The notes under the pieces are model-generated. The model had not been told where the DNA came from and made no database searches. It saw only the letters and a program-made list of their open reading frames with translations. A stretch of 64,000 bases of DNA, from NCBI RefSeq assembly GCF_032461945.1, contig NZ_JAWCUD010000004.1:404130-468129 (forward strand). The letters run 5' to 3'. Origin of the DNA: Paenibacillus_E violae. GTDB lineage: Bacteria > Bacillota > Bacilli > Paenibacillales > NBRC-103111. The position numbers were made by a program, and so were the translations under genes. Of this stretch, positions 6,555 through 15,754 are shown piece after piece; the first letter of the stretch is position 1; the number at the start of each line of letters is the position of its first letter.

Positions 6555-9287
6555 TCAACGGGAAACCCCAATCGTTACAATTTCACAACGGCCAACCGGC
6601 AGAGTCAAACGGCCTGATGCATCTGTATCCATACGCTCACCGTGCTCTTCCAAGATCGTACTCTTGTAGAAGTAGTAATACGGCGTATTCGAATGAAGCT
6701 TCAGTTCAGCCGCATGAGACCGCATGTTGTACCAACGCAGCAGCAGATCGCCCGTGCCTTCATTCATTTTCAGCGAAGAAAATGCCAAATCTCCGCCTTC
6801 CCACTCGAATGGTGCATACGTTGGCGCAATGCTGCCAGCGTGAACCCCCGTCTGACTTAACGTCCAAGGGATTTGGAATTGGTAAGCCTCCGCATACGCG
6901 GCGGACTGAATAGCTTGATCACTGTACGGAATGATCTCCATACGAACCGTATGCTCACCTAAACATTGCGCTTCCGGTGTAGGGAACAAGCCCCAATCGC
7001 CAAGCTCGCCAACGGCACGAAGCAAGGTCACAGCAATTGTATTGCGTCCGTCCTGCATGACCTCATATTCGTTCAAACCGAGGTTAGCAACAACAAGTCC
7101 TGCTCCCGCTTCACTGACATCAACAAAAGCCTGTTGGTGCTGGGTATTGCTTGGATTCTCCCATTCCGCTGCCGGCTTGTTGCTGCGCTGTGGGATTTCA
7201 AACATGGAGTCCACCTGGTGAACACTCGTGTCCAAATCCGTAGGGAAAAGCATCCGCAGACGGTGATCTTTCGCTTGATTGTTAAATGTCGCTTCAATCT
7301 CAACCCCTTTGCCGCCACGGCTCAAAGAAACAACCGTACGAATGGTCATAGGCACCATCCGTGTGGAACGCTGAGCTTTGCGATGCGGGAAGTAGATCAA
7401 ATCGCGCTGCTCTTCATCCAGCTTGTCATCAGCCGATGCAGGGATCACCCATTCATGGATGATTTCGATCGCAGCTTGATAAGCCGTATCTTGCAGCACG
7501 CGAATCTGCGCGGCAATGCCCTTGGTCGTACGCGGCGTTTCGCCGTCCGGCTGTTTGTACATATATTCGTTCCCGATATCCCCGGTGTTCTCATATACAC
7601 CCAAATCGCGGTACGTACGGCCACTCTTCTTGTCCAACAGGCTGAACGATCCGTCATCCGCAATGGCGATTTTCAGCGCTGCATTTTCCATTACACGGTC
7701 TGCCGTGATCAAGGAAGCCTGCTGAGAGACCGTCGACTCCTTTTTCACCCAAGCATACGTCTTCCAACCTAAAGCAGGCACTTTCTCCGCTTCAAAAGTT
7801 AGCTTCACCTTGCGGCTCATATACGGCTGGCGGAATTTATCATCCGGCAAATCGTAGCCGAACTGCAAACCTAGATCTTCCACGGTGCAGGAAAGCTCCG
7901 TTCCCTGCTCATCCACGAGCACACGCCCCGTGAGATCCGCTTCCTTAGCAAGACGGCTTGCCTCTTCAAGCTTATAACCGTCACGGAAGTACAGGCTAAG
8001 CGCATCAAGCTCAATACTGACAACGCCGGTACGTTCCCAACCCGAAGTGTTAAAAACGACAACCGGCAGGGCGTCCTTGCCTGCTCCCTCGAAGCTCGAA
8101 GTATCAACCGCGTCAGCAAGCGCGCGGGATTTCTCCTCCACAATCGCTTCCGCCACGTGACGACTCTTCTCGAAACGAGTGACCATTTCACGGTGCACTT
8201 CATCCACGCTGCATCCACAAATACTGTCATGCGGATGGTTCTGCATGAGTGTTTTCCAAGCATAAGTGAACAGATGGTGCGGGTATTTCTCCCCGACGCC
8301 AAGCGTATGTGCGAATGCAGCCAGTGGTTCCGCGACTTTCTCCAACATCGCTTGACCCAGCTGGTTCATCTGCTTCAAATAAACACGCGCCGAAGCCGTG
8401 TTCACCAGTGTGGACCAACCGTCCGTGCGTTGGCTGCGAAGCTCGCCTTTTACTGTAGAAAGCTCATGCTTCAATGAACGCTGAACAGACTGCAAGTAGT
8501 CATTGAAATTCGAATGGATAAATACCGTGTCCGGATGCAGTTCCCGTGCCGTTTCAATCGCCTCAGGCAGATCAAGCTGAATCGGCTGATGATCGCAGCC
8601 ATTCATGAACAGCAGTTCGCTCGTCGAAGCGTATTTCTCGGCATCCGACAGTTTCCTCTCCCAATATGCCTTAGCTTCTTCGAGATCCACAGGGACTTCG
8701 TTACCGTTCGAGTACCAGTTCGCAAAAAGAATGCCGAGGACTTTGGAACCATCCGGCCCTTCCCACATCAGTTCAGAGAAAGAGGATTCATAATCACTAT
8801 CAGAGACCGTATTGTTAAAACCAGTAGGCTTGACCCCACGGCCAAAAAAGGCGTTCGTAATGCCGGATTGCTGCATCAACTGCGGCGTTTGGCCAACAAG
8901 CCCGAACGTATCCGGGAAATAGCCGATTTTGGCTACGGAGCCATATTTGCTCGCATCTTGATGCCCAATCTGCATATTGCGTACATTCGCTTCACCGCTA
9001 GTCAGGAAAGCATCCTGCAGAATGTACCAAGGACCGATGATGATTCGGCCATCTTGGATATATTTTTCCAATTTCCCTTTTTGATCAGGTCGGACTTGCA
9101 AATAATCCTCGAGAATAATGGTTTGGCCATCCAAGTAAAAACTGCGATAATTCGGATCGTTATCTAATTTATCCAGCAAAGTGTCCACCAATTTCACAAG
9201 GCGTACATGATGCTTCTCATAAGGTAAATACCATTCCCGATCCCAGTGTGTATGGGAAATGATATGAGCTGTTCGTTTGGCGCTCAT
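6555..9287 (-). CDS. GH38 alpha-mannosidase
   Basis: A 910-residue cytoplasmic glycosidase without a signal peptide. The N-terminal catalytic domain begins with HTHWDREWYLP, whose His and Asp bind zinc in GH38. The nucleophile Asp is in GYFPDTFGLVGQ. A further zinc-site His is in HPHDSICGCSVDEVH. The alpha-helical middle domain and C-terminal beta domains follow in the usual order, and the length matches bacterial GH38 (850-1050). The family hydrolyses terminal alpha-mannosides with retention. It is the last gene of an operon that includes GH125 alpha-mannosidase and an ABC importer, starting 3 nt after the GH-A gene with AGGAG 7 nt before its ATG. Linkage preference cannot be told from sequence; mannosylglycerate-type substrates are also possible. 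Confidence 0.92.
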   Translation of the reverse strand: MSAKRTAHIISHTHWDREWYLPYEKHHVRLVKLVDTLLDKLDNDPNYRSFYLDGQTIILEDYLQVRPDQKGKLEKYIQDGRIIIGPWYILQDAFLTSGEANVRNMQIGHQDASKYGSVAKIGYFPDTFGLVGQTPQLMQQSGITNAFFGRGVKPTGFNNTVSDSDYESSFSELMWEGPDGSKVLGILFANWYSNGNEVPVDLEEAKAYWERKLSDAEKYASTSELLFMNGCDHQPIQLDLPEAIETARELHPDTVFIHSNFNDYLQSVQRSLKHELSTVKGELRSQRTDGWSTLVNTASARVYLKQMNQLGQAMLEKVAEPLAAFAHTLGVGEKYPHHLFTYAWKTLMQNHPHDSICGCSVDEVHREMVTRFEKSRHVAEAIVEEKSRALADAVDTSSFEGAGKDALPVVVFNTSGWERTGVVSIELDALSLYFRDGYKLEEASRLAKEADLTGRVLVDEQGTELSCTVEDLGLQFGYDLPDDKFRQPYMSRKVKLTFEAEKVPALGWKTYAWVKKESTVSQQASLITADRVMENAALKIAIADDGSFSLLDKKSGRTYRDLGVYENTGDIGNEYMYKQPDGETPRTTKGIAAQIRVLQDTAYQAAIEIIHEWVIPASADDKLDEEQRDLIYFPHRKAQRSTRMVPMTIRTVVSLSRGGKGVEIEATFNNQAKDHRLRMLFPTDLDTSVHQVDSMFEIPQRSNKPAAEWENPSNTQHQQAFVDVSEAGAGLVVANLGLNEYEVMQDGRNTIAVTLLRAVGELGDWGLFPTPEAQCLGEHTVRMEIIPYSDQAIQSAAYAEAYQFQIPWTLSQTGVHAGSIAPTYAPFEWEGGDLAFSSLKMNEGTGDLLLRWYNMRSHAAELKLHSNTPYYYFYKSTILEEHGERMDTDASGRLTLPVGRCEIVTIGVSR

Positions 9288-9290
9288 GGC

Positions 9291-12200
9291 TTAGCTCCTC
9301 TCAATTTGAACTTCATCCGGTCGGTAGACAGATAAGATTTCACCCTTCACATTAGCTGCAAAGAGCACAGAGCGCTCTTTCTCCAACGTAAAGGTATAGG
9401 TTGCTCCGCTATCCGTATCTTTCACTTCAATGTTCGCATCCCAAGCATATTCGGAAACAAATACGTACAGGAAACCTTCCTTGTAACGCAGCTTCCTTCC
9501 GTACACGCCAGCGATATCGCCGCCTTGCTTCCACTGCAAGCCGCTGTCGCAGCCTGCTGCTTCAATCGCGTAGCGATATAACGCAAGCATTGGTTCCGTC
9601 CGTTCGTTCAGTTCAACGGGCAGCGGACTCCAAATCAGCTTGCCGCGTCCAAGCGGAATCTCAGCGACCGCGTCGCCCCGGCTGCCCTCTCCAACGGATG
9701 AACCCGTGCGCACTTCCTTAACCACCTCGGCAATGCGTCGCTGGCCGAAGGATACCGGCAGCTTCTCGCCACACAGCAAGAGCATTTCTTCCCGGCGCAC
9801 ATTCTGAAGCTCCGCTTCGCCCAGCACATCGGTTAAGCGTGGCGTCTGCTTCCAGTAGGCGTCAAGACTTAGCGGGCCCGTTACAAGCAGTGTCGCCCCC
9901 GTCGTCTTAACAATCTCCAGCAGCTTCTCCCAAGCCTGCTCGTCGATATTATGAGCGCTCGGAAGCACAATCAGCTTCGGCGGTTGGTCCATAAGCACGT
10001 CCAGATGATACTCCGAAGCCGCTCGCACCGGCATGTTCATCTGATACGTTAGCACACGGATCATTCGTGTCGTAGCATCGAAGGCCAGCTTCCGATTCGA
10101 GAAATCGTTCGAATAAGGGAAAATCGCTGCGATGTCTTCCAGCGCCCGATCCTCGAATAAGTCTCTAATTTCAGCCATAAATCGTCCGAAATCATAGGAA
10201 ACATCGGCTTCCGGCTTCTCCGTTCCGTCTGCGCGAAGCGCGCCAATATGCGATTCATTCGCATTATCCATATAGAAGTTTGTATTCCAAATCCAGTGAA
10301 TAGCGCCAGCGCCGCCAGTAGCGAATGCGTAGGCATATTTGCGTTCCAGCATGCTCCGCAGTTCGTTCTCCGAGCGTTTGGCGCGTCCATCAGGCGTCTC
10401 TACGTACATGATGCCTGTTTCTTGAATAACGTTAGGTTTATTGTGTGTTTTGGCAAAAATACCGTCCCAAACGAGGTTGTCGTTCAGCCACCACGAATGA
10501 ACAGTCGTATAGTCGACGGCTTCCTGATAAAAGAAAGGCGAAGGCCGCTGCGCGCCAAGCGCCTCGTCTTGCCCGACCACGACAAGGTGATTCGGACAAA
10601 TTTCCTTGATTGTGTCGTAGAGTTCCTTCGCCCAACGATTATGCATATCCATCGAGAACAGGCAGTAATCGAGCCAACGAGTTCCCTTTTTGGCCCGGTG
10701 CATATCCTGCACGTCAAAGTTGATTTCATCTGCCTCTGGAATGATAGCCGCTTCAAAGGTTGGAAGCTGTTCCGGCGACATATTCCACCGCTCTTGAAGG
10801 AGCGCAATACTTTCGTGGCGCTGCTTCAGCCAAGCTGTGAAAGCGGCCTGCTCGAAAGTGTCCCGGCTGGAGCGAGGGCCATTCGCAAAAATCTGCGCCG
10901 GATCGAACATGGACGGCTCATTGATCAAGTCCCAGTCCACATGGGTAGACTCACGGTGGCGTGACACAATGGAGCGGATAAACCGCTTCTGCGCCTCTAC
11001 GCTTTGCGGATCCAAGAACGGATTCACGCCTTCCCAAGTCTCCGGTGTAAAGGAGAAGAAGGTGAACGTTACTTGCAAATTGTGCTTTTTAGCCGTTAAG
11101 AAAAAGGCGTCGATAGCTCTCAGCACTTCTTCGGAAGCATGGCCATCCACCTGCATCACATTGCGGTACGCCGTCCAAATGCCCGTACGAATCCAGTTAA
11201 TGCCCGCTTTCGCCATCTGGGCCATATCCCGGTCCCAAACGTCCGCGTTCGGCAGAAACAGAAATTTCCGAGCGACATCGGAAGTCATATACGTCATGCC
11301 GACAATTGGCAGTGGGCGTCCATCTTTGATGAAATAATCGCGATCGCACGTGATTGGACTGCCTTCAGCGAGCAGTTCCGAATCGTGACCCCAAAAGCCC
11401 TGGCGCAGCACCCGAATCTCCCCATCTTCAGCCTGAGCAACACACGTTACACGATACAAGCCGCGCTCAATGTCTATAGGTACTGGAATACGCACAAGAT
11501 TAAATTCTTTGTTCACGGCTGCTGTTACTTGATGCGTCCAACTGGCCCCAGCGCCATCTTCGCGCTCCAAAGTCAGATCAAACTTCCATTTTCGAGAAGG
11601 GGTTTTGACTTCCGCCAAGTTCCTTCCCATCCATTGTGTTTGAATCGTCAGCACCGCATGCTCGCCAGTCTCGTAACTGGCATAATTCGGCTTGATCCAC
11701 AGCTCCGTAACCCCTTTGGCGCAAAATGCCGCCCACGCGAGCAAGGCCTTTGCTCCGCCTTCTTGCCAGAACCCTGCGCTGAGCGGGACATTGACAAACA
11801 GCCAACGCGAACCCACAAATTCGCCGCGGGTGTTTTCCCATAGAACGACAGGTGCAGCAACCTCTCGGCCTTCGTTACTGACGCCCTTCATGAGAGGATA
11901 AATCTGCGTGCTCATCGTTCCAGCCGCACCCATTTGATGGGGCAAATCACTGTTGCGCGTCGTATGCGGCACCATGTTCCATGTGTCGGCAATCGCAAAC
12001 AACGATTCTTGTCCCTTCAGCAGCGGTATGGTGTCTAAAGCCGCATAGCTAAGAATCGGGCTCGACTCGACGCGGAGCATCTCATGGATGAATAGCTGCT
12101 GGTGGTACGCGGTTTGTTCCGCTTCCACCTGCCAGCCGTCAGCCTGCCAGCGAACCGGCCGCTTGAAGGCTGCGCCTCCGACGCTTAGCAATCCGCCGCC

Positions 12201-12425
12201 GCGTTTCAAGAAAGCTAGAATTTCCTGCCATGCGGATTTAGGAAAATAGGGAGCATGCAGGTTGACGAAGCACCCTCCCTCCGTTTGCCGAAGCATTTCC
12301 GCAAGCGAGTCGGCGTCTGCAAGGATTCCACCTTGCGCTTTCAACTCAGCCGCAGGAACTTCAAGTGAAGCGCTGATCGGGAAAGCCGGATCATAGAAAA
12401 TGACGACAGGATGGCTCGGACTCAT
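9291..12425 (-). CDS. Large clan GH-A glycoside hydrolase, family unassigned
   Basis: A 1044-residue cytoplasmic protein without a signal peptide. The N-terminal third holds a flavodoxin-like or glutaminase-like domain (FLKRGGGLLSVGG). The centre (about residues 365-720) is a TIM barrel with the clan GH-A acid/base motif VDWDLINEPS and a candidate nucleophile in VIQETGIMY, resembling GH2, GH5 and GH42 enzymes. The C-terminal part carries another class I amidotransferase-like domain (LIVLPSAHNIDEQAWEKL), as in GH42 beta-galactosidase trimerisation domains, and a beta-sandwich. Beta-galactosidase or beta-mannosidase activity is possible. Placement between two alpha-mannosidases suggests a beta-linked sugar of the same oligosaccharide, for example the core beta-mannose of an N-glycan. 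It overlaps GH125 by 4 nt and has AAGGAAGG before the ATG. Confidence 0.8.
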   Translation of the reverse strand: MSPSHPVVIFYDPAFPISASLEVPAAELKAQGGILADADSLAEMLRQTEGGCFVNLHAPYFPKSAWQEILAFLKRGGGLLSVGGAAFKRPVRWQADGWQVEAEQTAYHQQLFIHEMLRVESSPILSYAALDTIPLLKGQESLFAIADTWNMVPHTTRNSDLPHQMGAAGTMSTQIYPLMKGVSNEGREVAAPVVLWENTRGEFVGSRWLFVNVPLSAGFWQEGGAKALLAWAAFCAKGVTELWIKPNYASYETGEHAVLTIQTQWMGRNLAEVKTPSRKWKFDLTLEREDGAGASWTHQVTAAVNKEFNLVRIPVPIDIERGLYRVTCVAQAEDGEIRVLRQGFWGHDSELLAEGSPITCDRDYFIKDGRPLPIVGMTYMTSDVARKFLFLPNADVWDRDMAQMAKAGINWIRTGIWTAYRNVMQVDGHASEEVLRAIDAFFLTAKKHNLQVTFTFFSFTPETWEGVNPFLDPQSVEAQKRFIRSIVSRHRESTHVDWDLINEPSMFDPAQIFANGPRSSRDTFEQAAFTAWLKQRHESIALLQERWNMSPEQLPTFEAAIIPEADEINFDVQDMHRAKKGTRWLDYCLFSMDMHNRWAKELYDTIKEICPNHLVVVGQDEALGAQRPSPFFYQEAVDYTTVHSWWLNDNLVWDGIFAKTHNKPNVIQETGIMYVETPDGRAKRSENELRSMLERKYAYAFATGGAGAIHWIWNTNFYMDNANESHIGALRADGTEKPEADVSYDFGRFMAEIRDLFEDRALEDIAAIFPYSNDFSNRKLAFDATTRMIRVLTYQMNMPVRAASEYHLDVLMDQPPKLIVLPSAHNIDEQAWEKLLEIVKTTGATLLVTGPLSLDAYWKQTPRLTDVLGEAELQNVRREEMLLLCGEKLPVSFGQRRIAEVVKEVRTGSSVGEGSRGDAVAEIPLGRGKLIWSPLPVELNERTEPMLALYRYAIEAAGCDSGLQWKQGGDIAGVYGRKLRYKEGFLYVFVSEYAWDANIEVKDTDSGATYTFTLEKERSVLFAANVKGEILSVYRPDEVQIERS

Positions 12426-13741
12426 AGCAAGCCTTCCTTCATCGCTTTATACACGAGCTGGGAGAACAGACTGTTTGACCAAGCGAACCATTTGCGCGTA
12501 AAAATGGTTGGATCATCCACATGAAAGCCTTCATGCATAAATCCGGTGTCCGCATCCGTCGCTTCGAGCATGGCGATCATCGCTAATTTCTCTTCGGCTG
12601 TTGAGGCCGTAATTCCTTGCATGGACAAAGCCATATGCCAAATATAATTGTCCGGTGTATGCGGACTGCCGATCCCCTTCGCCACTTTCCCTTCAAAATA
12701 GAACGGATTTTCTTTGCTCAGCGCAAATCGTCTTGTGTTCTGATAGATCGGATCGTCAGCAGAGACATATCCCAGATAAGGAATCGACATAAGGCCTGGC
12801 GTTCCTGCGTCATCCATCAAACAGTAATTGCCGAAACCATCGGTCTCGTACGCATAGATTGGTCCAAACTCCGGATGGCGATAAATGCCGTAAAGCTTAA
12901 TCCCGTGATCGATATCCGCTTCCAGCGCTTTCAGATCATGCAAGAAATCCATATCCCGGAACACCCATTCCGCGAATTCTTGCATATGGCGCAGGGCTAC
13001 AACCGCGAACATATTCGCAGGAATGTTGTAATGGAAATCGCAAGCATCATCGCTGGAACGGAAACCCGACCAAACCATACCGGTATAATTCACCGGCATC
13101 CCCAGTCCGTTGTTGCGCAGCGAATCCGTCGGAATTCCGTTATTGCGAGTGAACCGATAAGGAGATTGCTCGAAGTGATGCTGTTCCGTCTTGAAAAGCT
13201 CATAGATTTTGAACATTGCCGCTTTAAAGCCGGCATCGAAGATATCCGTTAGTTCGGTCTCCTTCCAATAGGCGTAAGCCAGACGCATCGAGAAACACAA
13301 GGAATCCAGTTCAAATTTCCGTTCCCACACCCATGGCGACATGTCCGTCTGATCCGCTTTGTTCCAATGCCAATCGTTTGCCGATTCGTTAAAAGCGTTC
13401 GCATAAGGGTCAATATGAATATATTGCACATGCCTTTTAATTAACCCGCTAAGAATTCGCCCAAGATCCGGATCGTTTTTGGCAAACGGCACATAGTGCA
13501 TCACCTGTTCAACCGAATCACGCAGCCAGGATGCCGGGATATCCCCCGTAATGACGAATGTCGTGCCGTCCTCCATCAATTTCGTTGTCGTCTCCAGCGT
13601 GTTTGGGAAACAATTTTTAAATAATTGCAAAAGCTTCGGACGGTGCGCCAACTTCTCTTCGGCTTCCGCTAATATCTCTTGAATCGCCTTTGGCATTTCC
13701 AGCTTCGGCATGGGAATTTTCGGCAGTCTGAATTGTTCCAT
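12422..13741 (-). CDS. GH125 exo-alpha-mannosidase (metal-independent)
   Basis: A 439-residue (alpha/alpha)6-barrel protein. Family marks include GDIPASWLRDSVEQV near residue 70, DPYANAFNESANDWHWN near 110, and MVWSGFRSSDDACDFHYNIPAN in the second half. This is the GH125 pattern of inverting exo-alpha-1,6-mannosidases described from Clostridium and Streptococcus, full length for the family. With no signal peptide it should act in the cytoplasm on imported mannooligosaccharides or N-glycan fragments. GGAGG lies 7 nt before the ATG. The stop overlaps the next gene's start by 4 nt (ATGA), so translation is probably coupled. Confidence 0.92.
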   Translation of the reverse strand: MEQFRLPKIPMPKLEMPKAIQEILAEAEEKLAHRPKLLQLFKNCFPNTLETTTKLMEDGTTFVITGDIPASWLRDSVEQVMHYVPFAKNDPDLGRILSGLIKRHVQYIHIDPYANAFNESANDWHWNKADQTDMSPWVWERKFELDSLCFSMRLAYAYWKETELTDIFDAGFKAAMFKIYELFKTEQHHFEQSPYRFTRNNGIPTDSLRNNGLGMPVNYTGMVWSGFRSSDDACDFHYNIPANMFAVVALRHMQEFAEWVFRDMDFLHDLKALEADIDHGIKLYGIYRHPEFGPIYAYETDGFGNYCLMDDAGTPGLMSIPYLGYVSADDPIYQNTRRFALSKENPFYFEGKVAKGIGSPHTPDNYIWHMALSMQGITASTAEEKLAMIAMLEATDADTGFMHEGFHVDDPTIFTRKWFAWSNSLFSQLVYKAMKEGLL

Positions 13742-13795
13742 GGTAAGTCCTCCAAAATAATTATGATTAACAATGATTGTATGAATTCGTCTGTC

Positions 13796-14713
13796 TTACT
13801 CTTTCACTGCGCCAATGGTCAAACCTTGAATAAAGTACCGTTGGAAAAACGGATAAGCGAAGATAATCGGTCCCGTTGCAAGCACAACCATCGCCATTCG
13901 CGACGTATCCTGCGGGAGTGACTGCAGTAAGCCCACGCCAATGGATGGATTGCTCGTATTTTGCAGCAAGAACTGCATACTGTTCTCGATCCGCATCAGC
14001 ATGGATTGCAGCGGTACGAGATTAGGCGAATCGATATAGAGCAGCGCATTGAACCAATCGTTCCAGTAACCTAGCGTACTGAACAAGCCGATCGTTGCCA
14101 GTCCCGGAAGCGAAAGCGGCAGCACCAATTTGACGAAAATACCAAATTCACCCGCGCCGTCGATTTTCCCGGACTCAATTATCGCATCAGGCACCGACGT
14201 GCTGAAGAAAGTCCGCATAATCATCATGTAGAACGCATTACCGGCAAGCGGTAATACAAGAGCCCACAAGGAATCCTTAAGCCCCATTAATTGCGTAACA
14301 ACGATATAGGTCGGCACGAGACCGCCATTGAACAACATCGTAAAAAAGGCGAAGAAACCGAAAAAATTCCGGAATTTAAAGCTTTTTCTTGAAATCGCAT
14401 AAGCAAAAGTAGCTGTCAATATCAAGCTTACAATCGTGCCGACAACCGTTACTAGAATCGTGACCCCGTAAGACATGAGCAATTGATCGCCCGCTTTGAA
14501 CAAATAGCGATAGGCTTCCAGACTCCACTTCTCTGGAAAGAGTCGATACCCGTTCGCGCTTAACGTCTTCTCATCTGTGAATGAAATAATCGTTACAAAT
14601 AGAAATGGAAACACACATGCCAAAGCAAAGATCCCTGCAACGAGGTTAAACAGGACATTAAGCACTGGCGGTAATTTATGAAAATCACGACTTTTCATCG
14701 GTTTTGCTATCAT
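13796..14713 (-). CDS. ABC sugar transporter permease, LplC/YtcP type
   Basis: A 305-residue inner-membrane permease with six hydrophobic segments. The EAA loop for the ATPase reads about IESGKIDGAGEFGIFVKLVLP (residues 183-203). It ends in QGLTIGAVKE, typical of the YtcP/LplC subgroup of CUT1 permeases in Paenibacillus and Bacillus. It works with the permease at 14744-15682 and the lipoprotein at 15755-17233 to import oligosaccharide, probably alpha-mannoside. AGGAGG lies 9 nt before the ATG. The operon has no ATPase gene. Confidence 0.9.
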   Translation of the reverse strand: MIAKPMKSRDFHKLPPVLNVLFNLVAGIFALACVFPFLFVTIISFTDEKTLSANGYRLFPEKWSLEAYRYLFKAGDQLLMSYGVTILVTVVGTIVSLILTATFAYAISRKSFKFRNFFGFFAFFTMLFNGGLVPTYIVVTQLMGLKDSLWALVLPLAGNAFYMMIMRTFFSTSVPDAIIESGKIDGAGEFGIFVKLVLPLSLPGLATIGLFSTLGYWNDWFNALLYIDSPNLVPLQSMLMRIENSMQFLLQNTSNPSIGVGLLQSLPQDTSRMAMVVLATGPIIFAYPFFQRYFIQGLTIGAVKE

Positions 14714-14743
14714 TGTGAAGTTCCTCCTTTCCCTGCAATTCCC

Positions 14744-15682
14744 TTAGAACAATGCATTATCTTTATCAAATTTTCGAACAATATAGTTGGATGTCATAAC
14801 GAGAATAAAGCCAATAACAGATTGATAGAGACCTGCAGCCGTACTCATCCCGATTTCACCGGTAGATTTGAGTCCGCGATAAACATACGTGTCGATAACA
14901 TTCGTTACCGAATATAGCGTTCCTGAATCTCTTGGCACTTGCAAAAATAATCCGAAATCTGCATAGAAAATACGACCGATCGCGAGCAGCGTCAGAATGG
15001 TCATCAGAGGCTTCAGCATCGGGAACGTGATGTGCTTAATTTGCTGCCATTTGCTAGCACCGTCAATCATCGCAGCTTCATAAAGGGATTTATCAATCCC
15101 CATAATAGCGGCCAAATAAACAACACTGCTATAACCTACGGATTTCCATAGATAGACGAAAATAATAATAAGAGGCCAGTACGTTTTATCGTTATACCAC
15201 CGGATCGGATCGACTCCGAATGCCGAAAGAATATGATTAAGCATCCCTTTATCAAAGCTAAGAAAACTAAATACGAAGTAACCTACAATGACCCAGGATA
15301 AAAAGTAAGGCAGAAACATTCCGGTTTGGTACAGTTTCGCCAGCTTCTTGTTGGCAATTTCCGATAAGACAATGGCTAACGCCACGGAAAGCACCAGCCC
15401 AGCAACAATAAATACGATATTGTACAGCAGCGTATTTCGCGTAATGATATAGGCATCATTCGTACTGAATAGAAACTTGAAATTTTGCAATCCGACCCAT
15501 TTGCTTTCCATAATACTTGCCCAAAAACCGTCTCGGCTATAGCGATATTGTTTGAACGCAATCACCATGCCAGCCATCGGTAAATAAGAGAAGAACAGGA
15601 ACCAAAGCGTCGCTGGCAATGCCATGAGCAGCAGCACTTTGCTTTGTTTAACATCTTTTAGAAATGCTCCTATTCTATTCAT
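14744..15682 (-). CDS. ABC sugar transporter permease, LplB type
   Basis: A 312-residue permease with six hydrophobic segments. The opening helix LLLMALPATLWFLFFSYLP and the early LQNFKFLF segment are typical of LplB/YteP proteins. The cytoplasmic EAA loop is YEAAMIDGASKWQQIKHITFP. A GAGGGG 7 nt before the ATG at 15682 marks the start. An in-frame ATG at 15733 would overlap the terminator-like hairpin at 15717-15739 and has no ribosome site. It pairs with the permease encoded 30 nt downstream. Confidence 0.9.
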   Translation of the reverse strand: MNRIGAFLKDVKQSKVLLLMALPATLWFLFFSYLPMAGMVIAFKQYRYSRDGFWASIMESKWVGLQNFKFLFSTNDAYIITRNTLLYNIVFIVAGLVLSVALAIVLSEIANKKLAKLYQTGMFLPYFLSWVIVGYFVFSFLSFDKGMLNHILSAFGVDPIRWYNDKTYWPLIIIFVYLWKSVGYSSVVYLAAIMGIDKSLYEAAMIDGASKWQQIKHITFPMLKPLMTILTLLAIGRIFYADFGLFLQVPRDSGTLYSVTNVIDTYVYRGLKSTGEIGMSTAAGLYQSVIGFILVMTSNYIVRKFDKDNALF

Positions 15683-15716
15683 AAAACCACCCCTCACGTT
15701 TGCGATTAAAAAGATC

Positions 15717-15739
15717 AGGCGAATGTGTGACATTCGCCT
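15717..15739 (-). terminator. Intercistronic hairpin between binding protein and permeases
   Basis: Perfect 10-bp stem AGGCGAATGT / ACATTCGCCT with a 3-nt loop, followed on the minus strand by GATCTTTTTAAT. It probably ends a share of transcripts, so that binding protein is made in excess over the membrane components. Confidence 0.7.
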
Positions 15740-15754
15740 AATCCGAATTCGAGC

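Noticed and set aside
7871..8302. Long open frames antisense to or out of frame with the GH38 and GH-A genes
   Set aside because: They are shadow frames of GC-rich coding sequence, with low-complexity Arg-rich products and no ribosome sites.
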